From contig SLIW01000258.1 of NCBI GenBank assembly GCA_007135435.1, forward strand, positions 1 to 7,117: a stretch of 7,117 nt of DNA, in the 5' to 3' direction. The first letter of the stretch is position 1; every line of letters starts with the position of its first letter. The position numbers and the translations under genes were made by a program. The notes below the pieces were generated by a model. The model saw nothing but the letters and a program-made list of their open reading frames with translations, was not told where the DNA came from and ran no database searches. This DNA is from Natronomonas sp. Its GTDB lineage: Archaea > Halobacteriota > Halobacteria > Halobacteriales > Haloarculaceae. Positions 1 through 5,819 of this stretch are shown piece by piece.

Positions 1-159
1 GACGAAGCCGTCGCCCGGCGAGATCGTCGGCTCCATGCTGTCGGTGGTGACGTACCCCAGGAGGAGCGGCTGGCCGAAGAGCTGGCCGACCACCATCAGG
101 AGCGCCGCGAGGACGAGCAGGACGACCAGCGTCTGCGAGAGCCGGCCGGCCAGGCTCAT
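1..159 (-). CDS. Type I signal peptidase, N-terminal part (runs off left edge)
   Basis: This is the first 53 residues of a type I signal peptidase, the membrane serine protease that removes signal peptides from Sec- or Tat-exported proteins on the outer face of the membrane. One hydrophobic segment (about residues 9-35) is followed by the family's catalytic box, T-D-S-M-E-P-T-I-S-P-G-D at residues 39-50, in which Ser41 is the expected nucleophile. The SMEPT..GD spelling is the common signal peptidase box; in archaeal and ER-type enzymes a His normally replaces the bacterial Lys, but that part is outside the window. The ATG start at 159 is supported by a GGAGGG Shine-Dalgarno six bases upstream (171-166). 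The start overlaps the stop of a 36-codon ORF as ATGA. It lies downstream of the DUF5305 gene on the same strand and is probably co-transcribed with it. Confidence 0.9.
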   Translation of the reverse strand, partial: MSLAGRLSQTLVVLLVLAALLMVVGQLFGQPLLLGYVTTDSMEPTISPGDGFV

Positions 160-266
160 CGGCGACCCTCCGGATACGCGACTGGATCGGCCTCCGGAAC
201 AGCGACGTCCGGAACAGCGACGTCTGGAACCGCGAGGTCACCGCCGGATCGCGGGTCGGCCCCCAT
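156..266 (-). CDS. Possible 36-codon ORF bridging DUF5305 and signal peptidase
   Basis: A small ORF fills the gap between two genes exactly. Its ATG shares one base with the DUF5305 stop (TGATG at 268-264), and its TGA overlaps the signal peptidase start (ATGA at 159-156). The product would be an acidic, Pro/Val-rich peptide with the repeated pentapeptide D-V-A-V-P, produced by a 15-bp tandem repeat. It has no Shine-Dalgarno of its own and no recognisable domain. The two overlaps could allow translational coupling from DUF5305 into the signal peptidase. In DNA this GC-rich, open stretches of this length also arise by chance, so it may not be a real gene. Confidence 0.22.
   Translation of the reverse strand: MGADPRSGGDLAVPDVAVPDVAVPEADPVAYPEGRR
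166..171 (-). promoter_or_regulatory. Shine-Dalgarno of the signal peptidase gene
   Basis: On the minus strand GGAGGG ends six bases before the ATG at 159. It matches the archaeal anti-SD (CCTCC) and fixes the start. A ribosome site here fits an internal gene of a polycistronic message, since haloarchaeal first genes are often leaderless. Confidence 0.7.
196..240. repeat. Three-copy 15-bp tandem repeat
   Basis: The unit GGAACAGCGACGTCC occurs at 196-210, again at 211-225 with one change in its last base, and in a degraded third copy at 226-240 (GGAACCGCGAGGTCA). Because the unit is a multiple of three, it keeps the 36-codon minus-strand ORF open and repeats D-V-A-V-P in its product. It looks like replication-slippage growth of an intercistronic spacer. 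Confidence 0.8.
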
Positions 267-1294
267 CACACCTCGAACCACTCCCCGAAGGCGTCGCCAC
301 CCTCGGTGAAGTAGTAGACGATGTCGCCGTCGACGACGCCGTAGGTCCCGTAGTCGACGTCGTAGATGACCCGCTTGTTGGAGTCGATGGCGATGTCGAC
401 GAGGTCCTCGAGGGTGTCGATGGCGATGTACTGCCGGTCGGTCTTCGTCGGGATCTCCCCGCGGGAGATCCACTCGTCGTACCGCGTCCGGACGATCTCG
501 GTCTCGATGCGGTCGAGGTCGAACTCGCGGCGCTGGAGGGCGACGACGCCGACCGCCAGCAGCAGGAGGCCGACGCCGAGCCCACCGTACCCGAGAGCCC
601 GACCGAGGTCGGGCGGCTGGGTGACCTCCCGCGTCTCCGTCTCGGTGTGGGTCTGTTCCGCCGAGAGCGGCTCGTCGAGCCAGTAGGCGCGCTGGTCCAG
701 CACCAGCGCGGAGGTCGCCTCCAGGCGCTCCTCCTCGCCGCCGGTGTCGTAGTCGACCGTGAGCCGCAGCTCCGACCGGAAGGCGCCCACCCCTCCGATC
801 TCGTCGCGTCGGTCGGCCACGTACTCGTGGACCTCCATCATGTCGACGGTCGCCTCGAGGGTGACCGCGCCGTCGCCGTCGGTCGAGCCGTCGGCGGCCC
901 CGACGAGCTCCTCGGCCTCCCAGAACACCTCGCCGTCGCGGTCGGCGCCGTGCCAGAGGACCAGGCGCTTGCCGACCGAGGGGTCCTCCAGTCCGTCGGC
1001 GTCCGTCCGGACCTGCACCTGCAGCTCCGGGGTGGCGTTGTAGAAGTACACCGGCTTGTTGGACAGGGTCTCGCCCTGCTGGTACAGCGGCGTCTCGCCG
1101 GTGACGACGGCGCTGGTCTCCAGCTCGGTCGAGACCGTCCCTTCGGCGACCGTCTGGGTGACCTCCTCGGTCGGCTGGTCCGTGTAGGCGGCGAGCCCGC
1201 CGGCGAGCGCAAGGACGCCGGCGAGCGCCAGGACCGCGGCGATCGCGAGACCGTACTGGGCGACTGCCCACTTGGACCGGACGGCCACCGACAC
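266..1294 (-). CDS. DUF5305 family two-pass membrane protein
   Basis: This 342-residue protein is of unknown function and fits the haloarchaeal DUF5305 family (assigned from recall, not by search). An N-terminal hydrophobic helix (about residues 12-37) leads into an acidic, beta-rich domain (about 38-230), which is probably extracellular and contains the segment N-K-P-V-Y-F-Y-N at 79-86. A second helix (about 234-254) is followed by a charged C-terminal domain (about 255-342), probably cytoplasmic, with the segment Y-I-A-I-D-T-L-E-D-L-V-D-I-A at 289-302. The start is GTG at 1294, preceded by GGAGG at 1310-1306 with an 11-base spacer; no upstream in-frame start is available because of a stop. 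It lies between the DUF7504 and signal peptidase genes, all on one strand. Association with a signal peptidase suggests a role in surface-protein export or processing, but that is inference. No catalytic motif is visible. Confidence 0.82.
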   Translation of the reverse strand: MSVAVRSKWAVAQYGLAIAAVLALAGVLALAGGLAAYTDQPTEEVTQTVAEGTVSTELETSAVVTGETPLYQQGETLSNKPVYFYNATPELQVQVRTDADGLEDPSVGKRLVLWHGADRDGEVFWEAEELVGAADGSTDGDGAVTLEATVDMMEVHEYVADRRDEIGGVGAFRSELRLTVDYDTGGEEERLEATSALVLDQRAYWLDEPLSAEQTHTETETREVTQPPDLGRALGYGGLGVGLLLLAVGVVALQRREFDLDRIETEIVRTRYDEWISRGEIPTKTDRQYIAIDTLEDLVDIAIDSNKRVIYDVDYGTYGVVDGDIVYYFTEGGDAFGEWFEV

Positions 1295-1305
1295 GGCTCA
1301 CACCC

Positions 1306-1310
1306 CCTCC
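1306..1310 (-). promoter_or_regulatory. Shine-Dalgarno of the DUF5305 gene
   Basis: GGAGG on the minus strand, followed by more G, lies 11 bases before the GTG at 1294. No clear TATA box is visible in the 112-base gap, so the gene is more likely read from the DUF7504 promoter and translated through this site. Confidence 0.5.
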
Positions 1311-1345
1311 GGAGCGGTGGCTCCGTGATTCGGAGCGATGGCTCC
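1311..1345. repeat. Tandem pair of small GGAGC..GCTCC hairpins
   Basis: Two near-identical 14-mers, GGAGCGGTGGCTCC (1311-1324) and GGAGCGATGGCTCC (1332-1345), lie 21 bases apart. Each is a 5-bp stem with a 4-base loop. The pair lies immediately upstream of the DUF5305 Shine-Dalgarno in minus-strand transcripts. Neither hairpin is followed by a T-run, so a classical terminator is unlikely; they may be RNA processing or stability elements, or a slippage duplication. Confidence 0.6.
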
Positions 1346-1406
1346 AGCCGTGGCCGTCCGTCCCTGGTATCTGATTCCGTGATCCTTCATCTGGGCTCCC
1401 CCGTCC

Positions 1407-2216
1407 TCACTTCGTCACCGTGACCGTCCCGTCGGCGTCGAACTCGACGACCCGGTCGAACAGCGGCCTGAGCGTCGCGATCGTCTGGCGGTCGTGGGCG
1501 TCCGAGTCCATGTGATAGTGACGGACCCCATCGAGCTGGTTCTGCAGGACGTGGATGAACCGGAAGACGCGCTGTGGCTCCGCGTACTGCAGCAGTGCCG
1601 TCACCGAGTGGACGCAGACGACGATCCCGCCGGCCGTCCGCAACCCCTCCGCCATCCGCGTGATGGCGATCCCCAGCTTCGGGAGGTCCGAGGGATCCTC
1701 GACCACGTCGACGGAGATGCTCGTCTCGCCACCGTCGCTCCTCGATGCCGATGTGGCCGCGGCTGGCGAGTCGGTCGAGATGGTCGATCCGTACTGGTCG
1801 GTGCAGCTGACGACGCCGACGTGCTCGGGCAGCCGGCCGAACCGATTCCGCACGACGGCGAGCCGGTCGTCCGCCTGCTGAGTGAGCGAGACGAGGAGGA
1901 CGTTCCGGCCGGCCTCCGGCACCCCGGCCGTCCCGGTGGTCTCGTCCGAACTCCTCGAGCTTCCGGGTCCCGGCTCCCCGCGGGCGTTCATCTCGTCGTC
2001 CGTCCCTGCATCCAGGCGGGGTCCGACGCCGGAAGCGGCCTCCAGACAGGCCGAACAGACCTCGTCGTCGAGTGACCGGCGCATCGGTCCCAGCAGGAGG
2101 ACGTCCGAGGCACCCTCCAGCTGGGAGGCCCCGACCGAGACGATCTTGGGCGCCGACTCCGACCGGTCGGTCGGCGGCGGCTGTCGTGCACCCAGTTCGT
2201 TTGGTTCGTGAGACAT
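1407..2216 (-). CDS. DUF7504 family protein (KaiC-like fold without clear Walker A)
   Basis: This is a 269-residue soluble protein of unknown function resembling the haloarchaeal DUF7504 family, which I recall as distantly related to RecA/KaiC-type P-loop proteins (not searched). Residues 24-60 form a strand-helix start (V-L-L-L-G-P-M-R-R-S-L-D-D-E-V-C at 39-54) at the place where a Walker A loop would stand, but the GK[ST] residues are absent. Residues about 66-104 are a low-complexity acidic linker. Residues 105-140 give the next strand and helix (N-V-L-L-V-S-L-T-Q-Q). Residues 166-269 hold the most conserved-looking core: D-L-P-K-L-G-I-A-I at 177-185, I-V-V-C-V-H-S-V-T-A-L-L-Q-Y at 198-211, and F-I-H-V-L-Q-N-Q-L at 220-228. 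There are no membrane segments. The ATG at 2216 follows a TATA-like box at 2280-2271 by a suitable distance. It heads the DUF5305/signal peptidase set. Confidence 0.78.
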   Translation of the reverse strand: MSHEPNELGARQPPPTDRSESAPKIVSVGASQLEGASDVLLLGPMRRSLDDEVCSACLEAASGVGPRLDAGTDDEMNARGEPGPGSSRSSDETTGTAGVPEAGRNVLLVSLTQQADDRLAVVRNRFGRLPEHVGVVSCTDQYGSTISTDSPAAATSASRSDGGETSISVDVVEDPSDLPKLGIAITRMAEGLRTAGGIVVCVHSVTALLQYAEPQRVFRFIHVLQNQLDGVRHYHMDSDAHDRQTIATLRPLFDRVVEFDADGTVTVTK

Positions 2217-2270
2217 CTGGACCCGTCTTCGTCCCCCGGCGGACGCTTACCTGTCGCGTAAAGAAGCGCC

Positions 2271-2280
2271 GACTAAAAAG
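2271..2280 (-). promoter_or_regulatory. TATA-like promoter element of the DUF7504 gene
   Basis: On the minus strand CTTTTTAGTC lies about 60 bases before the ATG at 2216. This is the only AT-rich stretch in an otherwise GC-rich spacer. A transcription start about 25 bases downstream would give a short leader of roughly 30 bases. No TFB-recognition element was confidently placed. Confidence 0.5.
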
Positions 2281-2415
2281 GGTTTGATGTAGTTACACGC
2301 GCCGAAAGCGCCGATAGCGCAGACGGGTGGGGCACTCCGAGGTGACGGCTCGAGCGGTGACCCGAGACCCCCGACCGATCGGGGCCATGGGATACCTCAT
2401 CGAGCGGAGCCCCGC

Positions 2416-2515
2416 GAGACCCTGCCGGGCGGAGTCCCGCGAGACCCCGCCGAGTGGCCTACCGAGAGACCCCGCCGAGTGGCCTACCGAGAGACCCCGC
2501 CGGGTGGCGAGGCGT
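2416..2515. repeat. Four-copy 25-bp tandem repeat upstream of arcS
   Basis: The unit begins GAGACCCCGCCGAGTGGC. Copies lie at 2416-2440, 2441-2465, 2466-2490 and 2491-2515. The second and third copies are identical over all 25 bases; the first and fourth are diverged, mainly in their 3' halves. The array ends about 30 bases before the arcS TATA-like element. It may be a slippage array or a repeated regulatory site. Confidence 0.85.
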
Positions 2516-2545
2516 TCAGCGTACACGGCGACGAGGCGGGAAGGC

Positions 2546-2554
2546 AAGATAGTT
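2546..2554 (+). promoter_or_regulatory. TATA-like element of arcS (leaderless)
   Basis: The sequence CAAGATAGTT, centred about 30 bases before the GTG at 2580, is the only AT-rich patch close to arcS. The spacing places the transcription start at or next to the GTG, as in leaderless haloarchaeal genes. This supports GTG 2580 over the TTG at 2553, which overlaps the element. Confidence 0.5.
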
Positions 2555-2579
2555 GTCCGGCGGCGTCCGAGTCGGACCA

Positions 2580-4388
2580 GTGACGGAGTACTTCGAGGTC
2601 CACGAGCGCGACGGGGCCGCCCGCCGAGGGGAGCTGCGCCTCGACGAGCCGCTCGCGACCCCGGCGCTGGTCGACGAGGTCGTCCGGGACGCCGGCAGTC
2701 TCTGGACCGCGGACCGGGAGGGTCCGGACGGCGACACGTCCCAGCTGACGGTACTTCCGCATCGCTCGTTCCCTCCCGGGACCGAACGGCCCGTCGCCGA
2801 GGCGTTCGCGGTCGAGCACCCCGACGTCGGGTTCCCCAGCGCGGCCGTGATCTCGCCGTCGACCGCCCGAAACCAGGGGACCGACGCGTACGTCCTGGCC
2901 GGTGCACCGGGCTACGTCGGCCACGCCGAGGCGTTCGTCGAGGCGATCGTCACCGTCCGCGAGGCGATCCCGGACGACACGGCGCTGTACCTCTCGGGGG
3001 TCGCGACCCCCGCGAACGCCGCCACGCTGGTCTACGCCGGGGTCGACCTCCTCGACGAGAAGCGGGCACGGGCCCGGGGCCTCGAGGGGTTCTACCTCGG
3101 CACCGACGGGGAGTCGTTCCTCGAGGACCTCGAGGAGCTCCCCTGTGGATGCGAGGCCTGCCGGACGCCCCGCGAGGAGTTCGACCGCGCCGACTGCGCC
3201 GCGCACAACGCCAGTGCCCTCCGGAACGAGCTGACGCGGATCCGACACCGCATCGCCGACGGCCGGCTCCGCGACTACGTCGAGGGGCAGGCCCGACACG
3301 AGGCGTGGTCGACGGCGACCTTCCGACGGCTCGACCAGCAGTACGGCTACATCGAGGAGCGGACGCCGATCTTCAGGCGCAACGAGCTGCTCGCCGCGAC
3401 CGAGGACGCGCTCCGCCGGGTGGAGATCCAGCGGTTCGCCGACCGCGTCACGAGCCGCTATCGCCGGCGGCTCGACGCGCCGCTCGTGCTGGTCCCCTGT
3501 TCGGCCCGCAAGCCCTACAGCGATTCCCAGAGCCACCGACAGTTCTCGCGGGCCATCCAGTTCCGGGGGCACATCGTCTCGATGACCTCCCCGATCGGGG
3601 TCGTCCCGAACGAGCTCGAGACCACCTATCCCGCCCAGCACTACGACAGCGTCGTCACCGGGCGGTGGACGGCCACCGAGATCGAGTTCGTCGCCGCCGT
3701 CCTCGAGCGGTACCTCGAGCGGGCCGACTACGATCGCCACATCGCCCACGTCCCCGACGAGGGCTACCGCGCGATCTGCGAGCGGGTCGCCGACGCCACC
3801 GGTATCGCGTTCGAGTACACGGTCGTCGACCACCCCACGACCGACGAGTCGCTCGGGAACCTGCAGGCCGCCCTCGACGGCGAGGACAGCTACCAGAAAT
3901 GGGAGCGCGAGTCGGCGACCGTCCGCGCCATCGCCGACTTCCAGTTCGGCGACGGCGCCGGCGATCAGGTCTTCGGCCCCGACGCGACGACCGAGGGGAG
4001 GTACCCAGGGCTACGGGTCCGGGCCGGTACGAGCGATGGTGACGGTAACGGTGACAGCAACGGCGACAGTGACGGGGTCGATCGAGGCGACCACCTGGCG
4101 ACGATGGTCCCGCAGTACGGTACGCTGTCGCTGACGATCGCCGGCGCCCGCACCTGGCGGGACAGCGACGCGCCGACGAAAACCGTCGAGATCGACGGTT
4201 TCGTCCCCAGCGGGAGCGTCCTCTCCCCCGGAGTCGTCGACGCCGATTCCGAGATCCGCCCGGGCGACGAGGTCGTCTTCGAGGGACCGGCCGCCTTCGG
4301 GGTCGGCAGGGCCGCCTGCCACGGGGTGGCGATGGTCGAATCGACCCGGGGGATCGCCGTGGACGTCCGGCACGTCGAGGAGCGGTAG
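2580..4388 (+). CDS. arcS: Archaeosine synthase alpha subunit (ArcS/TgtA2)
   Basis: ArcS acts after TgtA has inserted preQ0 at position 15 in the tRNA D-loop and helps convert it to archaeosine (G+), a structural tRNA modification of Archaea. From the GTG at 2580 the product is 602 residues. The N-terminal TGT-like part (about 1-290) carries a zinc-type cluster C-G-C-E-A-C at 189-194 with His209 downstream. Residues 306-319 match the diagnostic ArcS motif P-C-x3-K-P-Y-x2-S-x2-H completely (P306, C307, K311, P312, Y313, S316, H319). A D/G/N/S-rich acidic linker at about 487-500, encoded by short GAC/GGT-type repeats, precedes a C-terminal PUA domain (about 505-600), an RNA-binding fold. The start is chosen because the sequence M-T-E-Y-F-E-V-H-E-R is what I expect for haloarchaeal ArcS, and because the TATA-like patch lies about 30 bases upstream. 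An in-frame TTG at 2553 would add nine residues. The gene is transcribed alone and divergently from DUF7504. Confidence 0.93.
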   Translation: MTEYFEVHERDGAARRGELRLDEPLATPALVDEVVRDAGSLWTADREGPDGDTSQLTVLPHRSFPPGTERPVAEAFAVEHPDVGFPSAAVISPSTARNQGTDAYVLAGAPGYVGHAEAFVEAIVTVREAIPDDTALYLSGVATPANAATLVYAGVDLLDEKRARARGLEGFYLGTDGESFLEDLEELPCGCEACRTPREEFDRADCAAHNASALRNELTRIRHRIADGRLRDYVEGQARHEAWSTATFRRLDQQYGYIEERTPIFRRNELLAATEDALRRVEIQRFADRVTSRYRRRLDAPLVLVPCSARKPYSDSQSHRQFSRAIQFRGHIVSMTSPIGVVPNELETTYPAQHYDSVVTGRWTATEIEFVAAVLERYLERADYDRHIAHVPDEGYRAICERVADATGIAFEYTVVDHPTTDESLGNLQAALDGEDSYQKWERESATVRAIADFQFGDGAGDQVFGPDATTEGRYPGLRVRAGTSDGDGNGDSNGDSDGVDRGDHLATMVPQYGTLSLTIAGARTWRDSDAPTKTVEIDGFVPSGSVLSPGVVDADSEIRPGDEVVFEGPAAFGVGRAACHGVAMVESTRGIAVDVRHVEER

Positions 4389-4671
4389 CGGCGCGGTGGC
4401 GGCACGGAAGTGGCGTGGTGGGCGAGATCTATCGAAAGCTTCCCGTCCAGTGCAAAGTCCGTCAGCGGTAGCAAGACCGAAACGGCTCCCCCGTGCAGGT
4501 ACCCAACGAGTGTAGCTTCAACCGTTGATCGACATGATTATCGTCCCACGGTCGAACTGCCGAATTTCCCTCATCTTTTTGAAGTCGTGCAAGATACACA
4601 GCGCGAATACAGCACTCGGCCACTCCTGTCTCAGCTACACACTGGTACTCTTTCGGATCGCCGGATCACCG
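4389..4671. other. Spacer between arcS and the convergent transporter gene
   Basis: The 283 bases between two convergent genes become less GC-rich from about 4500. A T5 run at 4576-4580 is the only candidate archaeal terminator for arcS and lies about 190 bases after its stop. A 30-base sequence at 4586-4615 resembles, in inverted orientation, the repeats found around the deaminase gene. A minus-strand frame of about 65 codons crosses 4440-4665 but has no convincing start, promoter or known domain. The region may be insertion-element debris; no transposase motif is readable. Confidence 0.5.
4586..4615 (-). repeat. Diverged inverted copy of the GTGCTG repeat
   Basis: Read on the minus strand this 30-mer starts GTGCTG and ends ATCTTGCACG. 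The copy at 6389-6418 starts GTGCTG and ends ATCATGCACG, with the end blocks at the same distance; 20 of 30 positions agree. The middle is not conserved. It may be an old terminal repeat, or chance. Confidence 0.35.
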
Positions 4672-5640
4672 TCAGGCGCGCTGGCCCCGGGTTCGAATCC
4701 AGGCGGACTGGACGCTCTGGGACAGTTCGGGCCACTTGACCGCGAGGAATCCCGTGAAGATCACCAAGAACCCGGCCAGGGTGACAGCGGGCAGGTGCTC
4801 GCCCAGCCAGGCCCACCCGACGATGGTGGCGACGACGGGGACGACGTAGACCACGAGGTTTGCCTGGTGGGGGCCGACCCGGTCGAGCAACGAGAAGTAC
4901 GCAACGAAGCCCAACGTGGTGGCGACCACTGCGAGGTAGAGGTACGATCCGACGAACGTCGGGGTGAGGGCGATGGCCTGAGGTTCGCCCGACAGGAGAC
5001 TCCCGACGTGGAGCACTGCGCCTCCGAGCGCCAACGAGAGGCCCGTCGTCGTCGCTGCGGGCATGTGCGACCCGCTCATGCGGATCCCGATCGACCCCAG
5101 CGTGACACCCGTGATGGCCGTCAACACCAGTAGCTTGCCCCGGAAGTCGTCGCTGAACAGCGCTTCAGGAGTGGGACGAACGACGAGGACGACGCCCACC
5201 AGACCGATGAGGACGCCGACCAGCGCCCGCCGGGAGAGACGCTCGGCGGGCAATAGCGCCCACGCGAGGACGACTGTCAGGATGGGGCCGAGACTGTAGA
5301 TGATCGCCGAGACGCCGGCGGTCGTGTACTGCTGTCCGAGATAGAGGAAGCCCGTGGACCCGAAGAACAGCACACCCCCCGCGAGGACGGCCAACCAGTC
5401 GGCGCGCCGGTGAGGCCGCCAGTCCCGTAGGACGAACACAGCGTAGGCGAGGAGTAGCAGCGCCGCCAGGTCGTACCGTAGTGCCGCGAACAGCAGCGGC
5501 GGAGCGTCGGCTAGTCCCGCCTTGATCGCCGGGAAGGCAGCGCCGAACGCAACCCCCATGAATAGAAAGAGCCCCACAGCTTTCCGGGTAGACGTGGGGA
5601 TGGTACGAGCCCGGATAAGATACCCATGCCGGCACCTCAA
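4672..5640 (-). CDS. EamA/DMT superfamily permease, 10 transmembrane helices
   Basis: This is a drug/metabolite transporter of the EamA type, an integral membrane permease; substrates in this family range from amino acids to metabolites and cannot be read from the sequence. The 322-residue frame shows two repeated five-helix halves typical of the family: helices start near residues 22, 49, 82, 108 and 138, then 168, 197, 231, 258 and 287. The segments G-A-A-F-P-A-I-K-A-G at 33-42 and L-R-Y near 54 in the first half, and L-D-R-V-G-P-H-Q-A at 252-260 with G-E-H-L-P at 280-284 in the second, fit EamA repeats. The start is uncertain. TTG at 5640 gives the full frame, while GTG at 5577 would begin just before helix 1 and looks structurally better; no ATG lies between. 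A weak TATA-like CTTATC at about 5617 favours the shorter form. It is divergent from the deaminase gene. Its last codons overlap a tRNA T-arm-like sequence. Confidence 0.85.
   Translation of the reverse strand: MRCRHGYLIRARTIPTSTRKAVGLFLFMGVAFGAAFPAIKAGLADAPPLLFAALRYDLAALLLLAYAVFVLRDWRPHRRADWLAVLAGGVLFFGSTGFLYLGQQYTTAGVSAIIYSLGPILTVVLAWALLPAERLSRRALVGVLIGLVGVVLVVRPTPEALFSDDFRGKLLVLTAITGVTLGSIGIRMSGSHMPAATTTGLSLALGGAVLHVGSLLSGEPQAIALTPTFVGSYLYLAVVATTLGFVAYFSLLDRVGPHQANLVVYVVPVVATIVGWAWLGEHLPAVTLAGFLVIFTGFLAVKWPELSQSVQSAWIRTRGQRA
4687..4703 (+). other. tRNA T-arm-like sequence inside the transporter 3' end
   Basis: The plus strand carries GTTCGAATC (4691-4699), the consensus T-loop with its flanking G53-C61 pair. 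The flanking bases can form four of five T-stem pairs (4687-4691 with 4699-4703, with one G-A mismatch). The opposite strand encodes residues about 313-318 of the transporter. No matching acceptor, D-arm or anticodon arm lies upstream, so this is not a tRNA gene. It could be the tail of a tRNA left by site-specific integration, or coincidence. Confidence 0.3.
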
Positions 5641-5688
5641 AGGGACGTGAAGCGGTCCTGATCTCGTGCTCTGAGTCGGTCACGTCGT

Positions 5689-5738
5689 TTCTGACAGGAA
5701 TCGGGTCGTTCGTTCAGTATGTGCTGAACACAGGGCGC
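5689..5738 (+). repeat. 50-bp direct repeat, copy 1 (upstream of the deaminase)
   Basis: The blocks TTCTGACAGG, TCAG, GTGCTGAA and GGGCGC occur in the same order and with exactly the same spacing as at 6357-6406. About 35 of 50 positions agree, and the 15-base internal segment is not conserved. It is oriented like copy 2, 668 bases away, so the deaminase gene lies between two direct repeats. It may be an insertion-sequence or MITE end. Confidence 0.6.
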
Positions 5739-5810
5739 GAAAGCAATACTACGCCGAGAATTACGGATGGCTGTATTGGCTCTACTATCGATAGGTTGGG
5801 ATACTGCGCC

Positions 5811-5819
5811 GAATACTAA
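5811..5819 (+). promoter_or_regulatory. TATA-like element of the deaminase gene
   Basis: GAATACTAA is centred about 28 bases before the ATG at 5843, placing the expected transcription start at the start codon. There is no Shine-Dalgarno before the ATG, which fits a leaderless mRNA. Confidence 0.5.

Larger units (their letters stand above)
1298..1390 (-). other. Doubtful 30-codon ORF in the DUF7504/DUF5305 gap
   Basis: A minus-strand ATG at 1390, preceded by a G-rich GGGGGAG stretch, opens a 30-codon frame ending three bases before the DUF5305 GTG. The product would be Ala/Gly-rich with the repeated motif A-P-N-H-G-A-T-A-P. It has no known domain. It mirrors the 36-codon ORF in the next gap but is as likely to be spacer DNA as a gene. 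Confidence 0.15.
2217..2579. other. Divergent intergenic region between DUF7504 and arcS
   Basis: This 363-base spacer separates two divergently transcribed genes. It contains the minus-strand TATA-like box near 2275, a perfect 6-bp hairpin CCCCGA-CCGA-TCGGGG at 2369-2384, the 25-bp tandem repeat at 2416-2515 and the arcS promoter at 2546-2554. Long open frames cross it on both strands but continue into the shadow frames of arcS, and I do not consider them genes. I found no tRNA, no sRNA with clear C/D boxes, and no conserved protein. Confidence 0.6.

Noticed and set aside
156..1301. 381-codon minus-strand frame overlapping DUF5305
   Set aside because: Arg/Gly-rich shadow in a shifted frame. 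The DUF5305 frame has membrane helices and acidic composition; only its last 36 codons (156-266) lie outside that gene and are listed separately.
35..1423. 462-codon open frame on the plus strand
   Set aside because: It is antisense to the DUF5305 and signal peptidase genes. The product is a low-complexity V/D/R-rich translation without domains, typical of the complement of GC-rich haloarchaeal genes.
2416..2515. CRISPR array
   Set aside because: The copies are directly adjacent with no spacers, so this is a simple tandem repeat.
2553..2579. TTG at 2553 as the arcS start
   Set aside because: It overlaps the TATA-like patch, and the nine extra residues do not look like ArcS; GTG at 2580 fits a leaderless start.
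2484..3833. 449-codon minus-strand frame opposite arcS
   Set aside because: Antisense shadow with repetitive V/G/D/L composition and no domain.
2327..4042. 571-codon plus-strand frame over arcS
   Set aside because: Arg-rich shadow of arcS in another frame. The arcS frame carries the full PC-x3-KPY motif and PUA domain.
4680..4725. A tRNA gene at the GTTCGAATC sequence
   Set aside because: Only the T-arm can be drawn. No acceptor partner, D-arm or anticodon arm fits upstream.
4525..5133. 202-codon plus-strand frame from the spacer into the transporter gene
   Set aside because: Most of it is antisense to a clear 10-TM transporter, and the part in the spacer has no recognisable motif.
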